Source: Halopelagius longus (GTDB lineage: Archaea; Halobacteriota; Halobacteria; Halobacteriales; Haloferacaceae). From it: a stretch of DNA of 64,000 nt. A program made the position numbers and the translations under genes. The first letter of the stretch is position 1; every line of letters starts with the position of its first letter. The notes under the pieces were generated by a model. The model saw only the letters and a list, made by a program, of their open reading frames with translations, did not search any database and was not told the DNA's origin. Shown piece by piece: positions 1-8,108 of this stretch. The stretch spans positions 248,001 through 312,000 of the forward strand of contig NZ_FNKQ01000002.1 in assembly GCF_900100875.1 (NCBI RefSeq), written 5' to 3'.

Positions 1-215
1 TCGGCGGCGCGATATCGATGTCGATGAGCGTCACGATGCCCGCCCCGCACGGCGGCATCTTCGTCGTCCCCCTCTCGAACAAGCCGCTGATGTTCCTCGC
101 GGCCATCGTCATCGGATCGCTCGTCACCGCGGTCATCGCCACGGTCATCAAGCCCGACTTTGAGGACCGCATCGCCACCGAAGGAGAGACGGAGACCGCA
201 ACGTCAAGCGACTGA
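1..215 (+). CDS. ptfC: PTS fructose transporter subunit IIC, C-terminal end (partial)
   Basis: This is the last ~71 residues of a membrane permease whose start lies left of the window; the frame is open from base 3. It reads through a GAISMSMSVTMPAPHGG segment, one hydrophobic helix (FLAAIVIGSLVTAVIATVI) and a short charged cytoplasmic tail. The PAPHGG turn and final helix are typical of fructose-type EIIC, which moves fructose across the membrane during phosphorylation. The next genes encode EIIA, HPr, EI and EIIB, the complete phosphorelay that feeds this permease, and this neighbourhood is the main support for the call. Only the end can be judged. Confidence 0.85.
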   Translation, partial: GGAISMSMSVTMPAPHGGIFVVPLSNKPLMFLAAIVIGSLVTAVIATVIKPDFEDRIATEGETETATSSD

Positions 216-263
216 GGCCGAACGCAACTACCTTACAACTCCCGTTCCCATATTCGAACGAAA

Positions 264-728
264 ATGCTCGAAGATGACATCGACCGACTGTTGCCGAAAG
301 CGCACGTCTCGCTCGAAGAGCCTCCGGCGTCGAAGGAGGCGGCCATCGAGTATCTCCTCGACCTCATCGCCGAGAACGGTCGGGTGACCGACCGCGAGAC
401 GGCGCTCGAAGCCCTGCACGAACGCGAGAAGGAGGCGACCACCGGCGTCGGCATGGGTATCGGCATCCCGCACGCGAAGACCGAGGCCGTCGAGGAGCCG
501 TCCGTCGCGTTCGCTCGCTCCACCGAGGGAATCGACTTCGACGCGATGGACGACGAGCCCGCGAAACTGCTGTTCATGATTCTCGTCCCCGCGGAGGGCG
601 GCGAGGAGCACCTCCAGATTCTCAGTTCGCTCTCGCGTGCGCTCATGCACGAGGACGTCCGCGAGAAACTGCTGGAGGCCGACAGCAAAGACACCGTCCA
701 GAACACCGTCCGGGAGGCGGTCGAGTGA
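264..728 (+). CDS. ptfA: PTS fructose-specific EIIA component
   Basis: Cytoplasmic phosphocarrier of 154 residues that accepts phosphate from HPr and passes it to EIIB. The fructose/mannitol-type EIIA signature GIGIPHAKT is present, and His70 is the expected phosphorylated residue. The length is normal for a single EIIA domain. Start: ATG with no convincing Shine-Dalgarno; a TATA-like CCTTAC lies about 30 bases upstream, so an internal leaderless promoter inside the PTS cluster is possible. The stop codon overlaps the ptsH start (TGATG), which indicates translational coupling. Confidence 0.93.
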   Translation: MLEDDIDRLLPKAHVSLEEPPASKEAAIEYLLDLIAENGRVTDRETALEALHEREKEATTGVGMGIGIPHAKTEAVEEPSVAFARSTEGIDFDAMDDEPAKLLFMILVPAEGGEEHLQILSSLSRALMHEDVREKLLEADSKDTVQNTVREAVE

Positions 729-997
729 TGCCCGAACGCGTCGTCACCGTCGTCCCCGAGGACGGCCTGCACGCCCGTCCGGCGTCGCTGTTCGTCGAAC
801 GGGCGAACGAGTACGACGCGACGGTCGAAGTCGGCCCCGCCGACGGCGACCTCGTGAACGCGTCGAGCATGCTCTCGGTCACCGGTCTCGGCGTCGCCGC
901 GGGCGACGAAGTTCGCCTCGTCGCGGAGGGCGACGACGCGGAGGCGGCGCTCGACGCTCTGGAGGAGATACTTACCACGCCCGAGGACGAACTGTAA
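728..997 (+). CDS. ptsH: Phosphocarrier protein HPr
   Basis: Small phosphocarrier of 89 residues between EI and EIIA. The active-site motif GLHARPAS places the histidine at residue 15 if translation starts at the ATG at 728, the canonical HPr position. The regulatory-serine region NASSML then starts at residue 44, with Ser46 in register. That register favours ATG 728 over the GTG one codon earlier. The start overlaps the ptfA stop by one base, and ptsI follows after 3 bases. HPr is rare in archaea outside halophiles with a sugar PTS. Confidence 0.94.
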   Translation: MPERVVTVVPEDGLHARPASLFVERANEYDATVEVGPADGDLVNASSMLSVTGLGVAAGDEVRLVAEGDDAEAALDALEEILTTPEDEL

Positions 998-1000
998 GCC

Positions 1001-2704
1001 ATGACCGAACGACGAATCGACGGCATCGGCGTGACGCCCCTCTCGGGGGTCGGGACGGTCGTCTGGTACTCGCCGGACGCGGAACTCGACGACCCGCCGG
1101 AGCCCGACTCGGTCGATACGGAGGCCGAGACGGCCCGGTTCGAGGACGCCCGGACGACCGCCCGAGAGGAACTGAAAGCCGAACGCGAGCGAACGGCGGA
1201 ACGCGTCGGCGAGGACGAGGCGGCGGTGTTCGACGCGCACGTCCAGTTCCTCGACGACCCGCAGATAACCGACGGCGTGAGCGACCGCATCGAGGGCGGA
1301 CTCCCGGCCGAACACGCCGTTTCCGAGACGTTCGCGGAGTTCATCGAGCAGTTCGAGGGGATGGAGGGCCGGATGGCCGAACGCGCCGACGACCTGCGCG
1401 ACGTACGCGACAGACTCGTTCGCGTCCTCTCGGGCGGCGAACGCGTGAACCTCGGCGACCTGCCGGAGGGAAGCGTCGTCCTCGCGGAGCGACTGACGCC
1501 CAGCGACACGGCGCAACTGGACCCCTCGAAGGTGGCCGGCTTCGTCACCGTCGCGGGCGGCCGCACGTCGCACGCGGCCATCTTCGCCCGGTCGCTGGCG
1601 CTTCCGGCCGTCGTCGGCGTCGGCGACGAACTGCACGAAGTCGAAGACGGCACCGACGTGGTGGTGAACGGCACCGACGGCGTCGTCACCTTCGACCCCG
1701 ACGAGGAGACGCGGGAGGCCGCCGCGGGCGGCGACGACGCGGACATCCGCGACGAACCCGTCTCGACGGCCGACGGCACGGAGATAGAAGTCGCCGCCAA
1801 CGTCGGGACGCGAAAGGATCTCGGCCCGGCGACGGAACGCGGCGCGGACGGCATCGGCCTCTACCGCACCGAGTTCCTCTTCCTCGACAGGGAGTCGCCG
1901 CCGGACGAAGAGGAACAGTACGAGGCGTACGTCGAAGCACTCGACGCGTTCCCCGAGGGGCGCGTCGTCGTCCGAACGCTCGACGTGGGCGGCGACAAGC
2001 CCATCGACTACCTCGATTTGCCCGAGGAGGAGAACCCGTTCCTCGGCGAACGCGGCATCCGTCGCTCCCTCGGCCCCGACTCGGACCTCTTCGAGACGCA
2101 ACTCCGCGCACTCCTGCGCGCCGCGGGGTCCGAGAACGGCGAGGGATTGGCCGTCATGCTTCCCCTCGTCGCCACCGTCGAGGAGGTTCGGGCCGCCCGC
2201 GAGACGATGGACGAGGTGGCCGCCGACTTAGACGACGAGGGCGTCGAGTACGCCCGCCCCGAGTTCGGCGTGATGGTCGAGACGCCCGCGGCGGCGTTCG
2301 TCGCGGACGAACTCGTCGAACACGTCGAGTTCTTCAGCATCGGCACGAACGACCTCGCGCAGTACGTGATGGCCGCCGAACGAGGCAACGAACGCGTCTC
2401 CGAACTCGGCGACTACCGTCAGCCCGCGGTCCTGCGGGCCATCCGCGCGACGGTCGAAGCGACGGAGGGCACCGACGCCTGGGTCGGCATGTGCGGCGAG
2501 ATGGCCGGCGACCCCGACCTGACGACGTTGCTCTTGGGCCTCGGACTCGACGAACTCAGCATGAGCGCGGTCACCGTCCCGCAGGTCAAGGAGGCGGTGA
2601 CCGAGACGACCCTCTCGGACGCTCGGGCTCTCGCCGAGGACGCCCTCGAAGCCGGCACAAAAGATGAAGTACAGCGCGTGTTAACAAATAACATCCAACA
2701 ATGA
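1001..2704 (+). CDS. ptsI: Phosphoenolpyruvate--protein phosphotransferase (Enzyme I)
   Basis: Enzyme I, 567 residues, takes phosphate from PEP and gives it to HPr. The N-terminal HPr-binding helical region is followed by the phosphohistidine domain GGRTSHAAIFA with the reactive histidine at residue 191 (His189 in E. coli numbering). The C-terminal PEP-binding barrel shows RTEFLF, RTLDVGGDKP, FSIGTNDLAQY and the active-site cysteine in VGMCGEMAGD. Length is standard. The stop overlaps the ptfB start by four bases (ATGA), so ptfA-ptsH-ptsI-ptfB is a tightly coupled operon. Confidence 0.96.
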   Translation: MTERRIDGIGVTPLSGVGTVVWYSPDAELDDPPEPDSVDTEAETARFEDARTTAREELKAERERTAERVGEDEAAVFDAHVQFLDDPQITDGVSDRIEGGLPAEHAVSETFAEFIEQFEGMEGRMAERADDLRDVRDRLVRVLSGGERVNLGDLPEGSVVLAERLTPSDTAQLDPSKVAGFVTVAGGRTSHAAIFARSLALPAVVGVGDELHEVEDGTDVVVNGTDGVVTFDPDEETREAAAGGDDADIRDEPVSTADGTEIEVAANVGTRKDLGPATERGADGIGLYRTEFLFLDRESPPDEEEQYEAYVEALDAFPEGRVVVRTLDVGGDKPIDYLDLPEEENPFLGERGIRRSLGPDSDLFETQLRALLRAAGSENGEGLAVMLPLVATVEEVRAARETMDEVAADLDDEGVEYARPEFGVMVETPAAAFVADELVEHVEFFSIGTNDLAQYVMAAERGNERVSELGDYRQPAVLRAIRATVEATEGTDAWVGMCGEMAGDPDLTTLLLGLGLDELSMSAVTVPQVKEAVTETTLSDARALAEDALEAGTKDEVQRVLTNNIQQ

Positions 2705-3159
2705 AACTAGTCGCAGTCACGTCCTGTCCCACCGGTATCGCACACAGTCAGATGGCAGCGGAGAACCTCGAACAGACCGCCGACAGACTCGGCCACGACA
2801 TCAAAGTCGAGGTCCAAGGCGCGATGGGCGCGGAGAACGAACTCAGCGGCGACGACATCGCCGGCGCGGATGCGGTCATCGTCGCCTCCGACACCTCCGT
2901 CTCCCGGGACCGATTCGAGGGCAAGCCCCTCGTCAAAGGGACCGTCAAAGACGGCGTCAACGACCCCGAGGGCCTCATCGAACAGGCCGCCGAACTGGTC
3001 GAGAGCGGAGAGTCGGGAACGGTCGAACTCGGCGACGCCGCCGACGGCGATGCCGACTCGGCGGGCGAACCCGCGGCCGACCCCGCGCCGCAGCAACAGC
3101 GTCGCGGCGGCGACAGGGAGAAAGGCTTGTTCGCCCGCCTGAAGAAGCTCTTCTCGTAA
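2701..3159 (+). CDS. ptfB: PTS fructose-specific EIIB component
   Basis: Soluble EIIB, 152 residues, passes phosphate from EIIA to the sugar bound by EIIC. The signature TSCPTGIAHSQMAAENLE is present, with Cys9 the expected phosphocysteine. The first ~105 residues are the EIIB fold. A low-complexity acidic/Ala-Pro-Gln stretch and a basic C-terminal end (REKGLFARLKKLFS, possibly an amphipathic helix near the membrane) follow and are additional to a minimal EIIB. Its start overlaps the ptsI stop. T-rich runs just after the stop suggest transcript end there. Confidence 0.93.
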   Translation: MKLVAVTSCPTGIAHSQMAAENLEQTADRLGHDIKVEVQGAMGAENELSGDDIAGADAVIVASDTSVSRDRFEGKPLVKGTVKDGVNDPEGLIEQAAELVESGESGTVELGDAADGDADSAGEPAADPAPQQQRRGGDREKGLFARLKKLFS

Positions 3160-3441
3160 CCTCCCTTTTCGCGGGTCGCTCTTTTCGGCCGCCGCGAGTC
3201 GCTCCGGTGCGGATTTCCGCGCGTCCGGACGGACAACAAACACAATCGAGTTAGAGCGGTCACGGACAGTCACGAACCACGGTCGGTTCGGGCGTTATCT
3301 CGGCCGGTCGAACGAACGCGATGAACGCTCTCGGTCTATTTTATCGGCGTCTCGCGCGGAATCGAACAAACGAGCAGAAACAGTACGCCTTCGCATACGT
3401 TATTACGCTCCCTCGTGAGAATTCGAACGAGGTGACACAGA
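3160..3441. promoter_or_regulatory. Intergenic region: PTS operon end and fba promoter
   Basis: No gene is seen here. Two T-rich runs (CCTTTTCG near 3168 and CTCTTTTCGG near 3180) fit archaeal termination of the PTS transcript. Two TATA-like boxes precede fba: TATTTTATC at 3337-3345 and TATTAC at 3401-3406. The nearer box would start RNA around 3430, leaving a short leader that contains a GAGGTG ribosome-binding site at 3429-3434. The separate promoter suggests fba can be expressed independently of the PTS. Confidence 0.45.
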
Positions 3442-4434
3442 TTGCCGTTCTACGGCGGAGATAAACTCGCACAGGTGTACGACGAGGCCCTCGAATCGGG
3501 GTTCGGCCTCGTCGCAAGCAACGTGGCCGAACCGAACGTCATGATGGGGCTGATGGAGGGCGCGGACCGCGCGGACTCGGACCTCCTCCTGCAGATGAGC
3601 GGCGGCGCGTGCTCGTTCGCGGGCGACGGCGACCCCGTGGCCGGCCTGAAGGCGATGGGGAACTACATCGAGGTGATGGCCGACAGACACGACGTCGGCG
3701 TCTTCCTCAACATGGACCACCAGACGGACATGGAGTTCATCGAGACGCAGATGGAACTCGACGTCCCCTCCTCGATAATGATAGACGCCTCCCACGAACC
3801 GTTCGAGGAGAACGTCGAACGGAGTCGCCGCGTCGTCGAGATGGCCGACGAGAAGGGCGCCGACGTCCTCGTCGAGGCGGAACTCGGCCAGATAAAGGGC
3901 GTCGAGGACGAAATCGAGTCCGAGGAGGCGTTCTACACGGACCCCGAACAGGCCGTCGAGTTCGTCGACCGGACAGGATGCGACCTGCTGGCGATTTCGG
4001 TCGGGACGCAACACGGCGTCGCCAAGGGGAAGGACCTCGAACTGCGCCCGGACCTCGCGGCGGACATCCGGGAGGCCCTGCGCGACCACGGCCTCGACAC
4101 GCCCCTCGTCCTGCACGGGTCCTCGGGCGTCCAACCGGACCAACTCCGGCAGATGCTCCAGCACGGCATCTGCAAGGTGAACAAGGACACCCGGTACCAG
4201 TACGAGTACACGCGGACGGCGTACGACCTCTACCGGGAGACCCCCGAGGCCATCGTGCCGCCGGAGGGCGTCGAGGACGACCGAGATACGTTCTTCAACG
4301 ACACCGAGTGGTCGCCGAACAAGGACGTGTTCGACCCCCGCGTCGTCGGCCGGGACATCCGCGCCCGAATCGCGGACGTCCACGCCGACTTGGCGGAGGT
4401 GGCCGGAAGCGCGGGCCAGAGCCTCTACAAGTGA
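3442..4434 (+). CDS. fba: Fructose-bisphosphate aldolase, class II
   Basis: Metal-dependent aldolase of 330 residues that splits fructose-1,6-bisphosphate. Class II features are visible: FLNMDHQTD with a zinc-ligand histidine, [15 protein letters not shown], the glutamate/histidine region [15 protein letters not shown], and VLHGSSGV with the following INKDTR-like phosphate segment (VNKDTRYQ). The start is a TTG: an in-frame stop lies only three codons upstream, GAGGTG precedes it at normal spacing, and MPFYGGD is the N-terminus I recall for haloarchaeal homologues. Its place after the PTS indicates a role in fructose breakdown. A distinct class I-type aldolase lies at 46 kb. Confidence 0.93.
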   Translation: MPFYGGDKLAQVYDEALESGFGLVASNVAEPNVMMGLMEGADRADSDLLLQMSGGACSFAGDGDPVAGLKAMGNYIEVMADRHDVGVFLNMDHQTDMEFIETQMELDVPSSIMIDASHEPFEENVERSRRVVEMADEKGADVLVEAELGQIKGVEDEIESEEAFYTDPEQAVEFVDRTGCDLLAISVGTQHGVAKGKDLELRPDLAADIREALRDHGLDTPLVLHGSSGVQPDQLRQMLQHGICKVNKDTRYQYEYTRTAYDLYRETPEAIVPPEGVEDDRDTFFNDTEWSPNKDVFDPRVVGRDIRARIADVHADLAEVAGSAGQSLYK

Positions 4435-4511
4435 GGCGTCGTGGGTCGGAGTCGCGCCGACGCTCTCGACGTATTTCCGCCCAGACGTTATCGAATTGTG
4501 ACATCCTCCCC

Positions 4512-4520
4512 GGTGCTTAA
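4512..4520 (+). promoter_or_regulatory. TATA-like box for the small gene at 4546
   Basis: A GCTTAAGTC box lies about 28 bases before the ATG at 4546. That spacing places the transcription start at the start codon, as in typical leaderless haloarchaeal mRNAs, and supports the short start over the longer open frame beginning at 4441. Confidence 0.4.
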
Positions 4521-4545
4521 GTCTCTCGCAGCCGATTTCTCACCT

Positions 4546-4695
4546 ATGCCGCAGATTACCCTCGACGAAGAGACGGTGTCACGCCTCGACAGCCTGCGGG
4601 TGGAAGACGAGGACTACGACGAGATAATAACCGAACTCATCAACATCTACGAGGCCGAGGAGATGACGCTGTTCCACGGCGGCGACGAAATCTAA
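4546..4695 (+). CDS. Small DUF7557-type protein, possible RHH-like
   Basis: A 49-residue protein beginning MPQITLDEETVSRLDSLR. The short beta-like start (QITLDEE) followed by a helix resembles a ribbon-helix-helix/antitoxin N-terminus, and the acidic middle (EDEDYDEIITELINIY) is typical of the haloarchaeal family I recall as DUF7557. The longer open frame from 4441 is not credible because its N-terminus is arginine-rich; the leaderless promoter also points to 4546. No toxin gene is adjacent, so a toxin-antitoxin role is not supported. Function unknown. Confidence 0.7.
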   Translation: MPQITLDEETVSRLDSLRVEDEDYDEIITELINIYEAEEMTLFHGGDEI

Positions 4696-4770
4696 TCGGC
4701 CGGGAGTCGAGTTCGCGTCGAGGGGACGGCGCGTTGCGGGAGTCGGCGGCGGACCGTCGGCGTCCTCGCG

Positions 4771-5214
4771 TCACTCCTGATACGCGATACGAACCTGTTC
4801 CCACTTGCCGCGATTTTCGAGGTGGTTCTGTAGCTCGTCTGCGTACTCCTGCACCAGTCGCTCCGCCGCGTCCAGTCGCTGTTGGTCGACGCCGCTACCG
4901 CCGCCGAGTCCGAGTGCGCCCTTTATCGAGTCGAACAGTCCGCCGCCCGAACTCCCGCCGTCGCCGGGCGACCCGCCCATCTGCGCCATCTGCGAGCGGA
5001 CGTTCTCCAGTTCGGGCATTATCTGCGGCAGTTTCTCCGTGTCGGCGACGATGCGCGCCTCCTCGGGGTCGGAGGCGTTCGCGATCTCGAACTCCGTCGC
5101 CGTCATGATGAGTCCCCACTCCTGTCGGGTGAACTCCGAGGCGGTGACTCGGTCGTTGAACTCCCTGTCGACCGTCATCCGGTCGCCGACGATGGTGTCG
5201 GTCCAGTCAGACAT
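4771..5214 (-). CDS. DUF5799 family protein
   Basis: A 147-residue haloarchaeal protein that I place in DUF5799 from memory of its N-terminus MSDWTDTIVGDRMTVDREFNDRV. The first ~85 residues are an alpha/beta domain (EWGLIMTATEFEI). A glycine-rich linker (GGSPGDGGSSGGG) and a charged C-terminal helix follow. The ATG at 5214 is chosen because upstream in-frame sequence is antisense to the next gene. It stands alone, divergent from the HAD hydrolase. No enzymatic motif is recognisable; role unknown. Confidence 0.75.
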   Translation of the reverse strand: MSDWTDTIVGDRMTVDREFNDRVTASEFTRQEWGLIMTATEFEIANASDPEEARIVADTEKLPQIMPELENVRSQMAQMGGSPGDGGSSGGGLFDSIKGALGLGGGSGVDQQRLDAAERLVQEYADELQNHLENRGKWEQVRIAYQE

Positions 5215-5325
5215 GCCACGGCGTACGGATAGCAACCGTTTGAGGGTTTCCCCATCGGAACCGCCGCCCGCGGCAGACGTCGCCGAGCGTGCACCCTTTT
5301 TCACCCCGGAGTGCAGGGAGTCAGT

Positions 5326-6582
5326 ATGGAGCGGTACGACCTCATATTCCGTCTCTACGCCGACTTCGACGCGGAGGGACTTCGCGACGTACAGGACTTC
5401 CTCGACGTGTTTCCCCCGGTGGACTCCCGGACGGCCTTGGACTACTGGCAGGACGCGAGCGACGAACTGGAAGAACGGAAAGACGAGATACGCGAGGCGT
5501 TCGCCGCCGGCGACGAGTTCGCCGAGATGGCCGCCCGCGCCTCCCGAGACCAAGCGTTCACCGCGTTGGACCTCCACTCGAAGTACGACCGCGGGGTGAA
5601 CGCGTTAGTCCTCGACGTGGACGAGACGCTCCGGTCTGCGGGCCGGACCGACAACGAGATTCCGCGCCAGACCCTGCACCTCCTGACGCAGTTCCACGAG
5701 GCGGGCGTCCCCATCGTCATCTGCACCGGGCAGACGCTCGAAAACGTCAAGGGGTTCATGATTCAGGGTCTCGGCAACGAACTCGTCCACTCGGGCGACT
5801 TCAGCATCGTCTACGAGGCCGGAACCGGCGTGTTCACGCCCGGACACGGGTCGCAGACGAAGAAACTCCTCTACGACGGGTTGGACTCGGAGGTCCGCGA
5901 GGTGTTCGACGAGGTTCGCTCGCGCGTCCTCCCGCAGGCCCCCGACGACCTGCGCGAGTCGGTCCACCTGCAGGGCAACGAGTTCAACGTCACGCTGAAG
6001 CCGAACTTCGACATCGGCAGCGACAGGGCCGAGGCCGTCATCGACCGCGGTCTGGTCTACCTCGTGGACCTCCTCGGCCGCGCGGTGTACAACGCCGCGG
6101 ACGTTCCGGACGTCGCCGCCGAGGACGCAGACCCCGAGGGGTGGGCGCGGGCGTACTACGCCGAGGCCGACCCCGAGATTACGACGGTTCTCGACGCCGA
6201 AGACGCCGCGCCGGAGTGTGTCCCCGAGGACGTTCCGGACCCGATTCGGTCGCTCTTCGAACGCATCGACGTGGCGTACTACCACGCCGACGCGGCGGAA
6301 ATCGGCTCGCTCGAACTCAACAAGACCGAGGGCGTGAAGGCCGCCCTCGACGTTCTCGACGTCTCGGACCCGTTCGTCCTCGTGATGGGCGACAGCAAGT
6401 CCGACCTTCGCGTGATGCGGTGGGCGGAGGAGGAGTCGGCCGGAATCGCGGCCGCGCCGGAACACGCCTCCGAGGACGTCCTCGACCACGTCCGAAGCAC
6501 CGACGAACTCGTCTACGACCGGGGCGACGCCGCCTCGATGCTCCGCATCGCGTACGTGCTGAACGTCCTCGACGAACTCTGA
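5326..6582 (+). CDS. HAD-superfamily hydrolase (sugar-phosphatase-like)
   Basis: Protein of 418 residues with HAD motifs. Motif I is LVLDVDETLRS, an Asp-x-Asp nucleophile pair around residues 93-95; motif II is VICTGQT; the motif III/IV region is LVMGDSKSDLRVMRW with the metal-binding aspartates. The GDSKSDL signature and length recall the Cof/sucrose-phosphatase branch, which dephosphorylates small phospho-sugars. A helical N-terminal domain (MERYDLIFRLYADFDAEGLRDVQDFLDVF) precedes the catalytic part. ATG 5326 was preferred over one at 5311 because homologous N-termini I recall begin MERYDL. Substrate cannot be told; sugar genes on both sides suggest a sugar phosphate. Confidence 0.75.
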   Translation: MERYDLIFRLYADFDAEGLRDVQDFLDVFPPVDSRTALDYWQDASDELEERKDEIREAFAAGDEFAEMAARASRDQAFTALDLHSKYDRGVNALVLDVDETLRSAGRTDNEIPRQTLHLLTQFHEAGVPIVICTGQTLENVKGFMIQGLGNELVHSGDFSIVYEAGTGVFTPGHGSQTKKLLYDGLDSEVREVFDEVRSRVLPQAPDDLRESVHLQGNEFNVTLKPNFDIGSDRAEAVIDRGLVYLVDLLGRAVYNAADVPDVAAEDADPEGWARAYYAEADPEITTVLDAEDAAPECVPEDVPDPIRSLFERIDVAYYHADAAEIGSLELNKTEGVKAALDVLDVSDPFVLVMGDSKSDLRVMRWAEEESAGIAAAPEHASEDVLDHVRSTDELVYDRGDAASMLRIAYVLNVLDEL

Positions 6583-6644
6583 TCCCCTCGCCGTCCGCCG
6601 ACTCGCCGGGGTCGCTTCCGACGCCGCCCGTCGGAGTGCAAAGA

Positions 6645-6668
6645 TTTACACTTTATCGAGTAAACTCG
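6645..6668 (+). promoter_or_regulatory. Promoter and palindromes before the sugar dehydratase
   Basis: TTTACACTTTAT at 6645-6656 sits about 27 bases before the ATG at 6674 and would serve as a leaderless TATA region. Two overlapping inverted repeats cover it: TTTAC (6645-6649) with GTAAA (6660-6664), and CGAGT (6657-6661) with ACTCG (6664-6668). The second lies between the TATA region and the transcription start, a position where repressors usually act. Confidence 0.4.
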
Positions 6669-6673
6669 GAACT

Positions 6674-7912
6674 ATGAGCAAAGACTACTCGGAACTCCAC
6701 GACCCGAACGCGGAGTACACGATGCGAGAGCTGTCCGCAGAGACGATGGGTGCCACCGCAAAAAGGGGTGGCGGCCGCGACGTCGAAATCACCGACGTCC
6801 AGACGACGATGATAGACGGGAACTTCCCGTGGACGCTCGTCCGCATCTACACCGACGCGGGCGTCGTCGGCACCGGCGAAGCCTACTGGGGCGCGGGCGT
6901 CCCCGAACTCATCGAACGGATGAAGCCGTTCGTCGTCGGCGAGAATCCCCTCGACATCGACCGACTGTTCGAGCATCTCGTCCAGAAGATGTCCGGCGAG
7001 GGCTCCGTCGAGGGCGTCACCGTCACCGCCATCTCCGGCATCGAGATTGCGCTTCACGACCTCGCGGGCAAGATTCTCGACGTTCCCGCCTACCAACTGC
7101 TCGGCGGGAAGTACCGCGACAAGGTCCGCGTCTACTGCGACTGTCACACCGAAGAAGAGGCCGACCCCGAAGCCTGCGCCGACGAGGCGGAACGAGTCGT
7201 CGAAGAACTCGGCTACGACGCCCTAAAATTCGACCTAGACGTGCCCTCGGGCTTCGAGAAGGACCGCGCGAATCGCCACCTCCGCCCCGGCGAGGTTCGC
7301 CACAAGGCCGAAATCGTCGAGAAAGTCACCGAGCGAGTCAAAGACCGCGCTGACGTCGCCTTCGACTGCCACTGGACGTTCTCCGCCAACTCCGCGCAAC
7401 GCCTCGCGGCCGCCATCGAAGACTACGACGTCTGGTGGCTAGAAGACCCCGTCCCGCCGGAGAACCTCGAAGTGCAGGAAGAGGTCACCAAGTCCACGAC
7501 GACGCCGATTACGGTGGGCGAGAACCGCTACCGCGTCACCGAGGAACGCCGCCTCATCGAGAACCAAGCAGTGGACATCATCGCGCCGGACCTGCCGAAA
7601 GTCGGCGGCATGCGCGAGACGCGGAAAATCGCGGACGTTGCGAACCAGTACTACATCCCCGTGGCGATGCACAACGTCTCTTCGCCTATCGCCACGATGG
7701 CCTCCGCGCACGTCGGCACGGCCATTCCGAACTCGCTGGCCGTCGAGTACCACTCCTACGAACTCGGTTGGTGGGACGACCTCGTGGAGGAGACGGTCAT
7801 CGAAGACGGCTACATCGAGATTCCCGAAAAGCCCGGCCTCGGTCTGACGCTCGACATGGACACGGTGGAAGAGCACATGGTCGCAGGCGAGACTCTCTTC
7901 GACGAAGAATAA
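6674..7912 (+). CDS. gad: Gluconate/galactonate-type sugar acid dehydratase (enolase superfamily)
   Basis: A 412-residue mandelate-racemase/enolase-superfamily enzyme, likely removing water from gluconate or galactonate to give 2-keto-3-deoxy sugar acid in the semiphosphorylative Entner-Doudoroff route. Visible features: the N-terminal capping domain, YDALKFDLD (the catalytic lysine region), metal ligands in VAFDCHWTFS, WWLEDPVPPEN and ITVGENRYR, and the general-base region VAMHNVSSPI. The length and its place near the PTS/aldolase genes match the gluconate dehydratase I recall from Haloferax volcanii. Exact sugar specificity is not readable from sequence. The C-terminal FDEE-stop is embedded in a hairpin that recurs 100 bases downstream. 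Confidence 0.85.
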   Translation: MSKDYSELHDPNAEYTMRELSAETMGATAKRGGGRDVEITDVQTTMIDGNFPWTLVRIYTDAGVVGTGEAYWGAGVPELIERMKPFVVGENPLDIDRLFEHLVQKMSGEGSVEGVTVTAISGIEIALHDLAGKILDVPAYQLLGGKYRDKVRVYCDCHTEEEADPEACADEAERVVEELGYDALKFDLDVPSGFEKDRANRHLRPGEVRHKAEIVEKVTERVKDRADVAFDCHWTFSANSAQRLAAAIEDYDVWWLEDPVPPENLEVQEEVTKSTTTPITVGENRYRVTEERRLIENQAVDIIAPDLPKVGGMRETRKIADVANQYYIPVAMHNVSSPIATMASAHVGTAIPNSLAVEYHSYELGWWDDLVEETVIEDGYIEIPEKPGLGLTLDMDTVEEHMVAGETLFDEE

Positions 7913-8022
7913 CTTCGTCGAGCCAGCGAATCTCTGATTCGCGCTGTTCGACGAGGCGTAAGCCGACATCGAGCACGTGACGAACAGCGTCACGGAGTTC
8001 GACGAAGAATAACTCCGTCGAG
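7898..8022 (+). repeat. Duplicated hairpin cluster at the end of gad
   Basis: A 25-base sequence ending the gene (7898-7922) recurs with one change at 7998-8022. Copy 1 forms a perfect 9-bp stem (TCGACGAAG at 7899-7907 with CTTCGTCGA at 7913-7921) whose loop holds the gad stop codon. Between the copies are GCGAATC/GATTCGC (7926-7942) and CGTGACG/CGTCACG (7976-7994). Copy 2 forms ACGGAGTT/AACTCCGT (7992-7999 and 8011-8018). The block is probably a structured 3' end or the relic of a small palindromic insertion. Confidence 0.7.
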
Positions 8023-8108
8023 TCCCGACCGACAGGCGTCGCGGCGACGTCTCTCGTATCTTTTCGGCAACTACATCTTGATAGTCTCCGGGCGCGTGGG
8101 TCGGTACC

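Noticed and set aside
233-2101. Long open frame on the minus strand, 622 codons, over the PTS genes
   Set aside because: GC-rich coding DNA leaves long open antisense frames. It is arginine-rich, has no family look, and lies fully over ptfA, ptsH and ptsI, whose functions are clear.
4546-4695. Toxin-antitoxin pair
   Set aside because: The small RHH-like protein resembles an antitoxin, but no toxin gene is adjacent.
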